From NCBI GenBank assembly GCA_009760855.2, contig WPIO01000031.1, positions 3,141,001-3,205,000 on the forward strand: 64,000 nt of DNA, written 5' to 3'. The position numbers were made by a program, and so were the translations under genes. The first letter of the stretch is position 1, and every line of letters begins with the position of its first letter. Shown here piece after piece: positions 47,311 to 59,355 of this stretch. Under the pieces are notes generated by a model that did not search any database, was not told where the DNA came from, and saw nothing but the letters and a program-made list of their open reading frames with translations. Source of the stretch: Cristatella mucedo. Lineage: Eukaryota; Bryozoa; Phylactolaemata; Cristatellidae.

Positions 47311-50246
47311 CGGGAGTTGTGAGGCTACGATACTGCAAACTATTTACTTGTATAACCAGCTGAGTAACTGAGAGAACGGGCGTAGCCCACCGACAACGCA
47401 TATAGCAAGTCGCCAAGCCACCTTATGCTCAACTGCGTTGTTCCTTGTGGCTCTGGTCATACGCTACGTTGCGGCCAGGCGAGCACTACCTTTTCAATAG
47501 GCTCAAAAAGTCCTTATTAGTGTTCACAGCCACCGCTTCTTTTTGCCGACATCCATTTCTAGTAAAAGCTTGTTTGCAGAACTTTGAGCATTGCCAGCCA
47601 CTATTAGTTTTTTATTTCCTATCATATCCTATCTTACCCTAACTCGGTTGTTTCAATAAAAATTTACCGATTTGAACGAAAGCGCATCTCTAGTCGGCTT
47701 TGTAAACCATGGGTACAGCGAAAATGTGACTCGCACACAATTAATGGCTACTTCTGAACAACACGTCCTTGTTCAATGTCATGCTTTAGCCTCTCACTGT
47801 AAAAATTCCTGACTGAGAATATGCAGCTAGTATCTTCGGTCCAATGCAGTGCCACACTAGAGCAGCACGAGGCAATCAAGGCTTGCTCCTACTACTCAAA
47901 GGCGTAGCCTGCAGTAACCTCGACATTGATAGGTATGGCACAAAGTCAAGGTATTTTGTTCGAAACCGGCACACAAAAGCTCTGTAGCCCTATTACAAGC
48001 TTTATAATATTTTAAATTTTATTTAAAATGGTATGAACTATTTATTCTTGACTTTAATTAAAACTATAAACATGTTACCAATAAAAGTTCGCTTTAGCTG
48101 CAAGGTAAACCCGTAATGATAATAATACATTTGATATAACCTTAAAAGTTCTTTGAAAGACTAAGCGTCCATGCCGAACGTGAGCCTCCCGGCAGCCTCT
48201 TTCCAAACCCTACAAAAATTGTCTTACCGCAGTCAGTAGAGCCTCGAGCAAGTTCGAGCAAGGTCTTCGTGCTCGTCGAGCGCCGGTTTAGAAATGGATT
48301 CCCTCTTTTTCAACCAAAATGTACGACGGCCGTTTACAAATTTGCGAGCCCCCACGGAAGACGACGTGGCGCACACATGCGCCGGAAGCGCCATGCATTC
48401 CGGTCCCATCCAAAAAAAGCCTTCTGCCGTCGGAATAAATACCTTTTACCTGCAATATGTAAAATTACGGCCTCGCTGCCACAGTCCAGCAGTCGCTGGA
48501 GCGACCGGGACGAGTCGCGAATGACGAGCGCTGCCAAGCAGCCCAGGGCGACTTGCCACGGGCAGTTTGCATAAGTTGTCGCTGCCTAGCAGCCGCAGCC
48601 TACTGAGCTGATTTAAAAACAAAGATATACGTTTCGCAATTCCTTAGACGGAGGAGGATTCACCCCGAAGTCGATCGAAGAAGGAATGCTGCGCTGCACT
48701 GAACACGAGTCCAGCATCCGTCTAAGCCCGAGCGGTCTTCTCTGGACACGTGACGCGGAGCATTAAGAGCAAAGGTGCACCGCCTAGCGGCTGCCTCGTT
48801 GGCCCGAACGGTCCGCTAAAACCCCGCAGCTTCTTTTGAGAAGAAACGCTCATCGCCTTCTCTGGAAGCACGCTGCGATTCGATCCAGAACCGAGGAATT
48901 GGCGGAGCAAGACTTTGACCTTTCAGTCCCTCTTTAAAAAAAAAGCCACACCGCATTTTGAAAATCTCCAAGCATCCACGCAATAAAAGAGCACCGCCTG
49001 ACGGAGCGTGCCGCCTCCGTCTGTAGGGAAAAGCCGCTGCCCTCGCTTTTAGGACTTGGGGTGGCGCGATGAAGGCCACCTGCACGCCGGGCTTACGCAA
49101 CCCCATCTAAAATCAAAATCAGGAATAATCTCTCCAGCACCGCTCCATCTGGCAGAGCGTTGTTCGGGGAGCGAAGGCATGAGCCCTCTCCTCCCCCCAC
49201 TCCTCCCCCAGCCCCCCTTGGCTTACCCACACTACCTACCGACGAGCTACATTACTTTGGTACTGCGGCACGCGATTCATTGGCACATCGGGGGGGGGGC
49301 GGAGCACTCGCCACCAGCCGAAAGACATCGCGAGCCTCGTGCGCCACCGCAGCAGCAGCGGCGGGCACCGGCGGCAGCCCAGCGCGCTCGCGTGCAGGGC
49401 TTCCGCTGGTGCCCGCCGCCGCCGCTGCGGCGGCGCCAGCGCGCTCATCCTTCGGCTCGCCGCGGCCAGGGTCAAGTCCTCGCGGCGAGCGCGCTCGCTC
49501 TCGCTCTCGCAGTCGCAATCGCGATGGCAATCGCCGACACTTGTGCTGAATGAGCCTCTTAATACTTTTGGCGACGGTTGCAGCCACGATCTATCTTGAT
49601 ATTCGAATTCATGATGATTCGTAAAGTGCGATTCCTTAAAAAAAAAAAAGACGCTTAGGGCAGTCCAAGAGGAACGACGCTGCAAGGACGAGCAAAGGAA
49701 AAGAACGTAGCAGATGGCGAAATGTCAGAGCTCAAACCTTTGGTCGGGCATAAAACGTGCGCAACTTGTTAGCTAATGCGCGCTGCATTCTGCGCTCGAT
49801 TTTGTCATTCTACTCGCGCGGCGTTCCGCCCACGCTGGAGCGTGCCGCTATGTCTTGGGTCAGGGTTGACGGCGCCAGCGGCGGGGCGGCACATATTCGG
49901 ACGAATCGTGAAGGCTCGCAATCGGAGAAGTTCGCAAGAATGATGGGAGCGGAAGCTCGGCGGCGACGCGGCAGTCGACGCTGCGCCAGTCGTCGCCGAT
50001 CGCCCCGGCGGCCGGCGTTTGCCGAGCTGCGGCTGAAGCCGATAATAGCCGACTTGCGCTTGCTAGCCTGGGAGCTTCTCGTTCAGGCCCACTAGTAACG
50101 TCGCGTAGAAGTGCGAGCGTTCCTAGTATTCCTAAGCCGGAAACCTCGATTCTCCGGGAGGGAGCGGGTGGGAGGGGGTCAGCTCTGACTATACAGCGGA
50201 CGTTAACGTTCGTAGCGGGGTGCATTTCGAGTTAGACGCTTAATAG
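47311..50246. other. No recognised gene; CpG-rich patches at 49300-49550 and 49850-50100
   Basis: A 76-codon plus-strand frame starts at ATG 48294 (MDSLFFNQNVRRPFTNLRAP) and a 96-codon minus-strand frame at ATG 49106; I recognise neither. At 49160-49680 three frames on two strands are open because of GC-rich composition. A 10-base G run lies at 49290-49299 and a 12-base A run near 49638. Confidence 0.45.
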
Positions 50247-50300
50247 TATATGTGCTATAGCGCCTCCGAAGAAGTCAATCTCTTTCTAGGCACTATACAT
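50247..50300 (-). mobile_element. Short L2-type tail fragment
   Basis: Minus-strand match to tgcctagaaagagattgac ... gaggcgctat; lies next to the following plus-strand LINE copy in opposite orientation. Confidence 0.65.
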
Positions 50301-50321
50301 TGACTATTCGAATTACTACAA

Positions 50322-50898
50322 GAACACCACTTCTCGCCGACCTGCACTGGCTACCAGTCAAGCAATGGATCGACTTTAAGGTCTTGTCGCTCACTTTTAG
50401 GTCACTTCATTCTTTGGCTCCAGCCTATCTCTCATATCCTCTCCCCCACCAGGACAAGCATCGTACCACCCACTTTTCGGAATCCAACAGTCTACCAATA
50501 CTTCGTACAAACCTCAAATCCTTTGGAGACCGTGCATTTAGTTCGTATGCTCCCAAAGCCTGGAACTCCCTCCCGACTTGCGTCGGAACATCCCCTGACT
50601 TGACCACACTTAAAAAGAACTTGAAAATACATCTATCTAGGACAGCATTTAGTGAATCCCTGTGATTCGTCTTTGATGTGCTTATGCGTGCTGACACTGT
50701 GCATGCTGCCACTAGCCACATTTTCATGCTGACCCTGTGCATGCCACTCCTAACCATGTTATTCATGTTTATCAAGCATGATATTGCTCACCATTCAATC
50801 GTGCTTCCCTTTGCAGCAAATGTAAAGCGCCTAGAAAGAGATTGAGTTCTCCTCTGAGGGCGCTTTATCAAGTGCATTATTATTATATTATTATTATT
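50322..50898 (+). mobile_element. L2 family A LINE, 5'-truncated copy
   Basis: Begins at caccacttctcgccgacctg (main copy about 39465) and runs to the ATT tail. An in-frame segment (50324-50665) includes LADLHWLPVKQWIDFKVLSL, AFSSYAPKAWNSLPT and ends at a normal stop. Only the C-terminal part of ORF2 is present. Confidence 0.92.
50324..50665 (+). pseudogene. LINE ORF2 C-terminal fragment
   Basis: About 113 codons without interruption from TPLLADLHWLPV to SRTAFSESL. It lacks the RT palm, so it cannot encode activity despite its intact frame. The start reported at 50300 is not a biological start. Confidence 0.9.
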
Positions 50899-51001
50899 TA
50901 AAAAATACGTCGCCGTGAAACTGCGGCAAGCATTTATTCACGCATGAGCATTTGAGGCTGAGTGCATGTTGTTCGCAAACTAAGTTGCTCAAAATGTCGC
51001 A

Positions 51002-51157
51002 TTATGTCACCTCTAACCATGTTATTCTTGTTGTTTATCGAGCATGGTACCACTTACCATTCGATCGTGTTTCCTTTGTAACAAATTCAAAGTGCCTAGA
51101 AAGAGATTGAGTTCTCTGAGGGCGCTTTATCAAGCGTGTTATTACTATTATTATTCT
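51002..51157 (+). mobile_element. L2 family A 3' UTR fragment
   Basis: Matches the stretch from tcacctctaaccatgttatt through the stem-loop to an ATT tail, with more divergence than the neighbour at 50322. It abuts the tail satellite. Confidence 0.85.
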
Positions 51158-51164
51158 TCTTACA

Positions 51165-51725
51165 TTCGGATTGCACCCTCGAAGAACTTAATCTCTTTCT
51201 AGGCGCATTACGTATGCTGTAAACGACGAATGACCACAATAACAATTATAATAATACATTTATATTGCACCCTCACAGAACTTAATCTCTTTCTAGGGAC
51301 CTTAGGCATGCTGTAAACGACACATTACCATAATAACAATAATAATAATAATAATACACTAATATTGCACCGTCACAGAACTTAATCTTTTTCTAGGCAG
51401 CTTACGTATGCTGTAAACTTCGCATGACCATAATAATAATGTTAATAATAATACATTTTCATTGCACCCTTGCAGAACTGAACCTCTGTCTATGCACCTT
51501 GCGTGTGCTGTAAATGACGCAAGACCACAATAACAATAATAATAAAAATAATAATACATTTGCATTGCACCCTCACAGAACTGAATCTCTTTCTAGGCAC
51601 ATTAGGTGTGCTGTAAACGACGCATGACCATAATCACAATAATAATAATAATACATTTGTATTACACCCTCGCAAATCTTAATCTCTTTCTAGGCAGCTT
51701 ATGCAGGCTGTAAGCGACGCATGAC
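51165..51725 (-). repeat. Tandem array of six L2-type tails, period about 98 bp
   Basis: The landmark gcaccctc (with variants) occurs at 51173, 51267, 51367, 51464, 51567 and 51664: spacings of 94, 100, 97, 103 and 97. Each unit on the minus strand reads gtttacagca...gtgcctagaaagagattaag...ttctgtgagggtgcaat followed by an ATT-rich spacer. Units differ from each other by several bases, so the array is not brand new. It derives from a tail related to, but distinct from, family A. Confidence 0.92.
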
Positions 51726-53699
51726 CACAGCGAGCGTCGCAAAGAGCAAGGAGCTGCACGCAAACGCCCTCAAGTCTCCCCGACTCGTCGCGTGCAGTTA
51801 TTTTGACCGATCGGATTACATGATGAATAGTAGACATTTTAACTGTGATTATACCAAAAAGACAACTCAGCAGTCGCCTTTTTTCTGCTCAGCCTGGCCC
51901 TTGGTTTCACATCGGAACATTAGCTGGTTAAATCGGCCAGGCGGCGTCCGTTGCGATTGACTGTAAGCAGCTCCTGAGTTATAGTAATTAGGAGTCACGG
52001 GTGCGTAGTAACCTAAGGCAAAGATCTCGTAGAAAGGCTTCCGAGTGACGCGCTCAGTCAATCGTACTTCGGCTGGCGATGTTAGAGCTGGACGTTAGGG
52101 ACGCTCGCTTTTGTTTTTATTTCGATTGCGTGCATTCGCGATCGCTGCCGCACTCTGCCGCCGTTTGTCGCCGCGGCCGTACGTGCCCGAATCGGTCGGT
52201 TCGGCCACTGCGACTGCGCTAGCGAGCCTCGCTTTGAGCTGCCGGTTCCGCGAGCATCCGTCGCGCGTATGCGAGGACCGGCGCGAGCTGCTGGCGCCGC
52301 GTTTATCGTAAAGATTATATACTCGGAGCCACTGCACGCGCTCGCGTCAGTGCGCTTGACACAGAATTCGCTCGCTCGCCAGGAGAATGGGGTGGACTGG
52401 CGCGCCCGCGCGCGCGCGCGCGCGAGGCCGCACTCTCAGCGTCTCCCGTTGGCTCAGCGAAACGGGAGAGCGCTAGATCGGCCGCATTTACCGCTAGCGG
52501 TTCCTCAACTATAACGGCTAGGAACCGCTTATGCGCTAGGTCTACGTTTGGGCGACTTAAACGCCGACGTCATGTAATATTCAATCTGCGAGGGCTCTGG
52601 GCGCTGCGAAAGCGGCAGCAGCTGCAGCTGAGCTGCACACCTCGCTCGGCTCGCGCACTTCAACGGAGCACAGGGTGCCGTACGAGAATAACAACGATAA
52701 TAACAACACAGTTGCATAGCACTCTCAGAGAATTGAATCTCTTTCTGGGCATTTCACGGATGATGTGTAGAAAGCATTAACAAATGATCGGCGGCAACAT
52801 CCGCAAGTAGCAGGCTGCAAGTGCGCCAGCAAGTGCGCGCATACGAAAGAACCGCTGCGCCTGCATCCACTCCTTGCAGCCGAATCGGCTTCTCTGCGCT
52901 ACAGAAGTGGACTCGCTATCTCAACGTTTGGGCGCTCTGCGTTGTCGCCACGCTCCTCTACTGTCGGCGCACACGCGCGCGGGCGCGCCTTGGCGCCGCG
53001 CCTACCAGTCGCTGGCGGCCGCGACTCGTCCACGGCTCGGAGCATCGCCGGTCATTTGCCGCGCGGCGGCTGGCATTGGCGCCAGCCGCCGCGAGCGCTG
53101 CGTCTGCGGCCTAGTTCTGTCCTGACGCGGAGACCGCTACGCTCTGCTTGTACCGTGCAACAAATAGGCGCCCGTCGGTCGATGAGAAAGCTGAATGGCT
53201 CCGTTCGGCGAGGCCGGATGCTCGCGGTTTAATCCGGCGAGTGCACCTCATCCGGAAGCCGACGGATGCCCACCTGATAGCGGCTTTTTGCTCGCCGACG
53301 GCGCTGCCCTTTTCTCCTTTGTGCTATTGCGTTCTTTGTCTCGTAGCGAAGGCTCTGAGATAAGGCCGGCGCAATTCAGCCTGCCGGCCGGCCGGCCGGA
53401 AAGGCCGGAAATTTTGGAATTTCCAATGAGCTGTTGGCTAGATTGTAAATGCCACTCGCCGACGTGCGGCTTCTCGACAGCATCCCGCGCTTAAGCTGCA
53501 GGCGCAACAGTCGGTGCTCGACATACTCGGCTCCTCAAAAGCGATCGTTGGATTGCAGACGCCAATGCGAGCTCCATCTTTTTTGGTAGTTGCAGCTGCG
53601 CGCGTGCCGCTCTCAGCAAGCTGCCACTGTAGCCTGCCGCTTGCGCTTGTCCTCCGTCCTCGGTCCGTTGCTGTCCTCCATTTATAATCGACTCGAAAA
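51726..53699. other. No recognised gene; CpG-rich 52100-53150
   Basis: GC-rich frames overlap on both strands without motifs. Contains a (CG)9 run at 52407-52424 and a solo L2-type tail at 52685-52790. Confidence 0.45.
52685..52790 (-). mobile_element. Solo L2-type tail
   Basis: Minus-strand match: tgcccagaaagagattcaattctctgagagtgc followed by a GTT/ATT-rich tail. Close to the monomer of the array at 51165-51725. Confidence 0.8.
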
Positions 53700-53704
53700 A
53701 GTTA

Positions 53705-54715
53705 TATAAAGGCCCGCGGAGTAGGGTGTCACCTTTATGCCGACGATACGCAGCGATATATTTGTCGTCTAAACCGTCGGAATCAGCTGCAGCGACTGAT
53801 AAACTGGATGCTCGCCTCGCCGACATTCGATCATGGATGCCGGAAAATTTCTTGAAACTAAGCGATGATAAAACTGAACTGCTGCTCGTAGGACAACCTA
53901 AGCGTGTGGCTGGATTAAAAGGCTTTGCTCTTCTAATAGGTGATGCTATTGTGCGACCATCGCCACTGCGTGCTCGAAATTTAGGTGTCGTCTTCGATAG
54001 CTACAACAATTTTAAAGGCTTCATTCAGAAGACTGCTTCCACAGCTAGCCATCACTTCCGATCGCTATCTAAGATAAGGAACTGTCTTCCACGATGACTT
54101 GCCAAAATAATTTTCAACTAGCTCCTTAGCTCTCTTTCGGCTTGATTATTGTAATTCCCTTCTGGCTGGGCTACCAAAGAAAGCAATCAGGCCACTGCAG
54201 CTGGCTATGAATATGGCTGCAAGGCTAGTTTCCAAGTCCCAGAGGTTTGACCACGTGTCTCCTTTGCTAAAAGAGCTAGGATGGATGCCGGTTGAGCAAC
54301 GGATGCAGAGCAAAGTTCTTACGCTGACCCACATGACCCTCAACGGCTTGGCTCCTTCGCACCTAGCTGAACTGCTGCACCAGTTTCAGCCTCATCGTGT
54401 CCTCAGGTATTGTATGGACAATAAATTAGATGTTTCATTCCTCTGCTTACAGACCGTTGGCGACAGAAGCTTTGGCTCTGCAGGTCCGAGACTGTGGAAC
54501 TCGCTTCCACGATTCTTACGCAACGACAGCTGCTCTCTTACTGCCGACCATGGCTCATCCTTCTCAGCCGTCCTGAGCTGCTACTTCCATGCTACTCACT
54601 GCACCTCAACTGCTCTCCTGATTCTGCTACGCTTCCAACTTTCTCTTGGCTGCGTGAGATGAAGTCTGTTGGCCACTGAATGTGGAGTTACGGACGGAGA
54701 TACACTACATTGCAT
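53705..54715 (+). mobile_element. L2-clade family B LINE, 5'-truncated copy
   Basis: Starts just before the RT palm motif (tatgccgacgatacgcag near 53735 reads YADDTQ) and extends to the 3' region shared with the minus-strand copy at 25159-26078. The 3' UTR carries a deletion relative to that copy. It is a second L2-like lineage, distinct in sequence and tail from family A. Confidence 0.85.
53735..54662 (+). pseudogene. Family B LINE RT, C-terminal half, broken
   Basis: YADDTQ at about 53735 is in a different frame from the next block (53800-54095), which reads LADIRSWMPENFLKLSDDK and GFALLIGDAIVRPSP and FIQKTASTASHHFRSLSKIR. A stop at 54095 and a frame change precede VSKSQRFDHVSPLLKELGWM and LNGLAPSHLAELLHQF (54207-54660). 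At least three lesions make it non-functional. Confidence 0.87.
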
Positions 54716-55087
54716 TTCAAGCGAGCTCGCGTCGCGTGCAGCGCGCGTCTCTGACGCGGAACGGCGCTCGTTTCTGGGGAAAGCAGGACGAAAGCAGCTC
54801 GTCTGCTCGTCCCGTCCCGATGCTTTCCGTAGAGACTCGGAAGCACTGAGAACCGAGCAGCGGCGACCGAAAGAGAAGGAACGCAGAGACCGACAGGCAC
54901 AGGCAGCAGCAGACCGAGAGACAGATTGCAGCACGAGAGATGTTGAGACACGCAGAGGCAGACACTGAGGAAGTCCTACATGGCGAGACACGGCGAGACG
55001 GCGCGAGAAAGAGAAGCGAGAGGAGAGCGACGGCGAGCGAGTCTCGGGGTGGCCTCGAGCGGACGACGCAAGGAAGCCAGCCGCCTT
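54716..55087. other. No recognised gene; GA-rich, GC-rich stretch
   Basis: Purine-rich on the plus strand from about 54840 to 55070, giving charged low-complexity frames. No known domain. Confidence 0.45.
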
Positions 55088-55182
55088 CCCTTTGCAGCAA
55101 ATGTAAAGCGCCTAGAAAGAGATTAAGTTCTCTGAGGGCGCTTTATCAAGTACATTATTATTATTATTATTATTATTATTGC
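55088..55182 (+). mobile_element. Tail-only L2 copy
   Basis: Begins ccctttgcagcaaatgtaaa and contains the perfect stem AAAGCGCC/GGCGCTTT and an ATT tail, about 95 bp in all. No adjoining 3' UTR or coding sequence. Confidence 0.9.
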
Positions 55183-55297
55183 TCACATCTGTACCAGTAG
55201 CTGCAGCTTCCTTTACATTGCCGCGACGTCAGCGAGGCGGGCTGGAACATTGGGTGGCGCCTATTTTTTCCGAAAAACCTGCTGCCATCAAAAACGT

Positions 55298-55331
55298 GCA
55301 CCTGCAATCGAAGCCGTTCGATTGCAGGTGC
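55298..55331. other. Perfect 15-bp hairpin with 4-nt loop
   Basis: GCACCTGCAATCGAA (55298-55312), loop gccg, then TTCGATTGCAGGTGC (55317-55331): 15 of 15 pairs. It is not followed by a T run, and no adjacent gene explains it. Confidence 0.95.
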
Positions 55332-55368
55332 GGAGGAGCCATCCGCGGACGAAGCCGTGCGTGCCGTC

Positions 55369-55560
55369 CCCGACTTAGCCCTGGGCGGTGAGGTGAGCAC
55401 ACTTCGCGACCGAGCTTTTGGGTTCGAATCCTGCAGCAGGCTATTCTGTTTTGCCCACTGCAGGGTGCCAGCGATAGCCGCGGAGGCTCTTCTACCGCTA
55501 CAGATGCTGTAAACGTGGGCGTTAAATCGGCTGGCTTTTACCCGTACTTGCTCCTCTAGC
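55369..55560 (+). mobile_element. SINE-B copy
   Basis: A-box region ttagccctgggcggtgagg, B box gggttcgaatcctgc, then tgcccactgcagggtg, gatagccgcggaggctcttct and gttaaatcggctgg, following the order seen at 30797 and 58405/59356. Confidence 0.75.
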
Positions 55561-58404
55561 GTTCTCCTATGATTGGCTGCCACCGTCAGGTCAAAGTGTA
55601 GCTCCGAGACAAATCCTGGCTGCGTATGCTGCCTTTAGAAAGCGTAGCCATCGTTGCTCTTATAACGTCATCGTGGTCCCAGCTTCGGCTAATAACCGAT
55701 TTTACATCGCTGCTTCGCGTGCATGTTTGAGCGATTAACGGAGCTGGTCATCGGCTGAGCCGCGTGACCCACCACTCCACACCAGACGGCGGAGGAGCAG
55801 ACGGCGGAGGACGGCCGACTTCCGTGCGGGAGTGGCCAGCAGTCATGCTAGCCGCAACATCCCCCGACGCTGGCGACGCTGCCGGCCTTTATGATTCTCA
55901 CACGTGTTCCCGTTGCTCTGCGAGCGTACATGCACGCAGCGAGAGGAGTGCACACGAGTCTCTGCTCTCCAGTCACGTGCGCTCTCTCGCTTCCCCGCGA
56001 GACTCATTAGAGAGCGCCTGCTTTCGAAAGCACGGTCATGGCCGAAGCCATTTTTGTGGTCGTAGCGATGCAGCTTGTGGATTTCAAACTGTGCTCCCAC
56101 AAGCACAACAATCTTAAATTGAGGGGTTCTAGTCTAAAAGGAAAAAATACCGCACGATAACGCAATACAGGTTTTTTCGTGACACCAAGCGAAGAACGGC
56201 GCCAACGTGCTTGCGCATGTAAAGACCGACAATTGTGGTCAATAAATCGTGCGACTGCAATTGGCTCGCGGGGCGTCTGCGCGGCGCCAAGCAGAGGTCA
56301 AGCAGAGGTCAAGCACAGGTGGCTCTCAATCCACTCTCAGCTCGGCGCTCGGCTGCTACGGTTACTTTGTCAGCGACTTGAAATTAGATGAAAATTAGAG
56401 AAGAGCAGAAAAGAAAGTAAGCCCGCTTCTTTCCGATTCAAACACTACCTGTTCAAGTACGCAACAGTGAACGCTTGCGGATGCCTCGAGCGGATGGATC
56501 AAAGGGACATCCTATTAGATTCCGCCTCTTCCTCCTTAGCGTAATCGATTTTAAAGACCTTAAAGTGGCGGGACGAGAACCGAGTTATCGGCAGAGTAAT
56601 TTGCTATTTGCAGCTACGGAATGACGTTAAATAATTTGACTCTAGGTTGCGGAGCCAAGAGCTGCTGCGTCCGCCGCACGCTAATAAAAAATAAGGCGTA
56701 GGCGACAACTGTTCCCCAAACAGGTAAGTGAATATTGTGGCTGCACAACCTTTTAAGATTTTCCCCGAGGGGAAAGGCGATTCATTGAAATTTGCACAAT
56801 AACGTGACGCTAGTCTCGACTGAGCCAGTGTTAAAGAATTCGATACAATTGCATGTGCTAACCTGCAGCTACAGGGCTCGTAATGTGTTCGTTAGCGCGT
56901 CCAGTTTGGCGAGACCGAGACTGCGTTCATGCTCTGACATGCGTTCTCCCCGTAGTCATCAAGAATTTTGATTCGTCTGAGCTTGTTATTGGAAAGCGGT
57001 GCGCGACTGAAGCTTGAAATGAGACTAACGCAACGGGTCACAATCCTGGCCGTACTGCTCACAAAAGTTCGATTTATCAGTTAAATTTCGGGGAAATCGG
57101 CCGGAAGTTAGTTGGTGGGATGCAGATGCAGACGGTATGATGGGAGCGGTGGAACGAGTTACTTTACGTAAAGAGTAGCCTCTCTCTCTTCCGTGAAGCT
57201 CTGGTTTTGGCCGTCCGAGAAGCCTGGAGCCTCTCGGGTGGACCTGAGAGGCGGACTAGAGCTTTTACGAAGGAGATGGCCTGAGAGAGGAAGTCCGGCC
57301 CTGCGACTGCAAGCGCGTCTATCGCGGGCTGACATGACGGTGGTCGGGCGCAACGGATCGCGACGACAAGAATGTGGAATGATCTCCACCAACATCGACG
57401 ACAGGAGTATTGCCACCTGTAAGCGATAGGCTAATCGGTTCTGTACCCAGGCTAGGTTCGATCGGCTGGGGCCGGACGGCTGTAATGCGGTAAGGGTCAC
57501 CGGCTAGGCCGGGTCGGACCCTACGGCATGGCCGGATGTGCGGTGACGTGAGGTCACCGTGGCTCTTGGGTAGGAGAAGTTGGCTGAGTAAGCCGTGGTG
57601 TTGGAGGCTCCCGGTCTCACCGAGTTATGCACCTGGATGGTTGCAGGCGTGCTCCGGCGATGTGGCCACGCACGCAAGGCAACGAGTGCCCAAGGCCCGA
57701 GCGGAGCTGGATAGCACGCTCGTTGTTGTGACTTTTATATTCCGCGTTCCCCTTTGTGGCGTGTTGGTGACCCCTCCCCCCCCCCGCCGTGTGTTGGCGT
57801 CTTTCGGCGGAAGCTCTCGACTGAGATGGACGTCGACTCCGACTAGCCAAGCAGTTACTCAGCCAGCCGCATCTTGTACGGCGTACGCTCGAACTGTTAG
57901 ATTCGGAGTCGGTACAACGGCGGGATTGCGGAAGCAGACTGACCAACTAGCACGTTTATTCGCCCTTGCGGCGTCGTCTTGCGGCCCTTATAGTGTACTT
58001 TGTATAGGACCGTCCCATGTAGACTTGTTTAGTTCCCCTGTTGTTCTTGTTGGCGCATGCGATATTAAAAAGAGGTCTAACCATCGTCTCACCCTAGCTC
58101 AGCAGCATGGCGAGCGGCGGCGTGGCCGGAGTATGGCGGGGCTTGGTGGGAAATAGCCTCTGACCCCTGGAACTCGGCTACAGTTCTATCGATGTAGCAA
58201 GTTTTTCTACGAGGGCATATACACATGTCGGCGTCTGAATGAGGCCCGTAGCTTCACGAGAAATGATGTGAGTGCGAAAAAATGCGGCTGGATAAACGCC
58301 TGCCGCAGCCGAGCCGCTGCATCAATTCGAACCCGGCAGCAGGAGCTGCGTATGGTGAGCCTTTACGGCTCACAATACGCAGCTAACCGCCTTACCTGGT
58401 GAGC
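55561..58404. other. No recognised gene
   Basis: A 206-codon plus-strand frame (57536-58156, GTG at its start) and a 113-codon minus-strand frame (57500..57159) show no known domain. The stretch includes a C run at 57776-57785 and a triple agcagaggtca near 56290-56320. CpG density is moderate around 57200-58000. Confidence 0.4.
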
Positions 58405-58491
58405 CATTACGGCTCGCACTAGATAAGGCGGTTGCTTTTCACGACCTCGGACCCGAGATCGTGGGTTTGAATCCTGCGGTGGGCGATCCTT

Positions 58492-59355
58492 CTAGGTGTA
58501 GATCAATCTAGGTGTCATATTCCAAAGCGACCTCTCGTTAGACGACCATATCAGCTCCACAGTCAAATCCGCCTATTTTCAGCTTCATAACATTGCTAAA
58601 ATTCGGACTTGTTTAGATAAAGATACCACATTTAAGTTGGTCCATGCATTCGTGACATCCCGTCTCGACTTCTGCAACTCACTGCTTATTGGCCTACCAG
58701 CATGTGCGATCAGGCGACTGCAGCTGGTGCAAAACTCGGCAGCTAGACTTGCCTGCCGTGAGCGTCGCAGTTGCCACATTACTCCACTTCTCGCCGACTT
58801 GCACTGGCTACCAGTCAAGCAACGGATTGACTTCAAGGTTTTGTCGCTCACTTTTAAGTCCCTTCATTCTATGGCTCCAGCCTATCTGTCAGATATACTA
58901 CCCCATCAGGCCAAGCATCGTACCACCCGCTTTTCGGAATCCAGCAGTCTAGAAATACCTCGTACAAACCTTAAATCCTTTGGAGACCGTGCATTTAGTT
59001 CGTATGCTCCCAAAGCCTGGAACTCCCTCCCGACCTGCGTCAGAACATCCCCTGACCTGACCACATTTAAAAGGAACCTAAAAACACACCTATTTAGGAC
59101 AGCATTTAGTGGGTCCCTGTGATTCGTCCTTTGATGTGCTTATGCGTGCTGACACTGTGCATGCTGCCACTAATCACATTTGCATGCTGACCTTGTGCAT
59201 GTCACCCCTAACCATATTATTCATTTCGTTTGTTTTTCAAGCATGATTTTACTTACCATTCAATTGCATTTCACTTTACAGCAAATGTAAAGCGCCTAGA
59301 GAGAGATTAAGTTCTCTGAGGGCGCTTTATCAAGTGTATTATTATTATTATTATT
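58492..59355 (+). mobile_element. L2 family A LINE, young 5'-truncated copy
   Basis: Flanked by a 6-bp duplication (atcctt). Matches the main copy from about 39188 to the tail with few differences. A short duplicated start (ctaggtgtagatcaatctaggtgtca) looks like a template jump at the 5' junction. Confidence 0.92.
58505..59122 (+). pseudogene. LINE ORF2 C-terminal part, uninterrupted (205 codons)
   Basis: Open from AAT 58505 (NLGVIFQSDLSLDDHISS) through LADLHWLPVKQRIDFKVLSL to the stop after LFRTAFSGSL. It spans the same junction that is frameshifted near 39535 in the main copy and so shows the intact family reading. The RT palm is absent because of 5' truncation, and no promoter is expected, so it is not a functional gene. 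Confidence 0.9.

Noticed and set aside
51165-51725. CRISPR-like repeat/spacer arrangement (98-bp period)
   Set aside because: The 'spacers' are ATT-rich LINE tails and the repeats match L2 3' ends.
57159-58156. 206- and 113-codon frames that might belong to an LTR element or gene
   Set aside because: No protease, RT, integrase or host domain is recognisable, no paired LTRs are seen, and the plus-strand frame starts at GTG.
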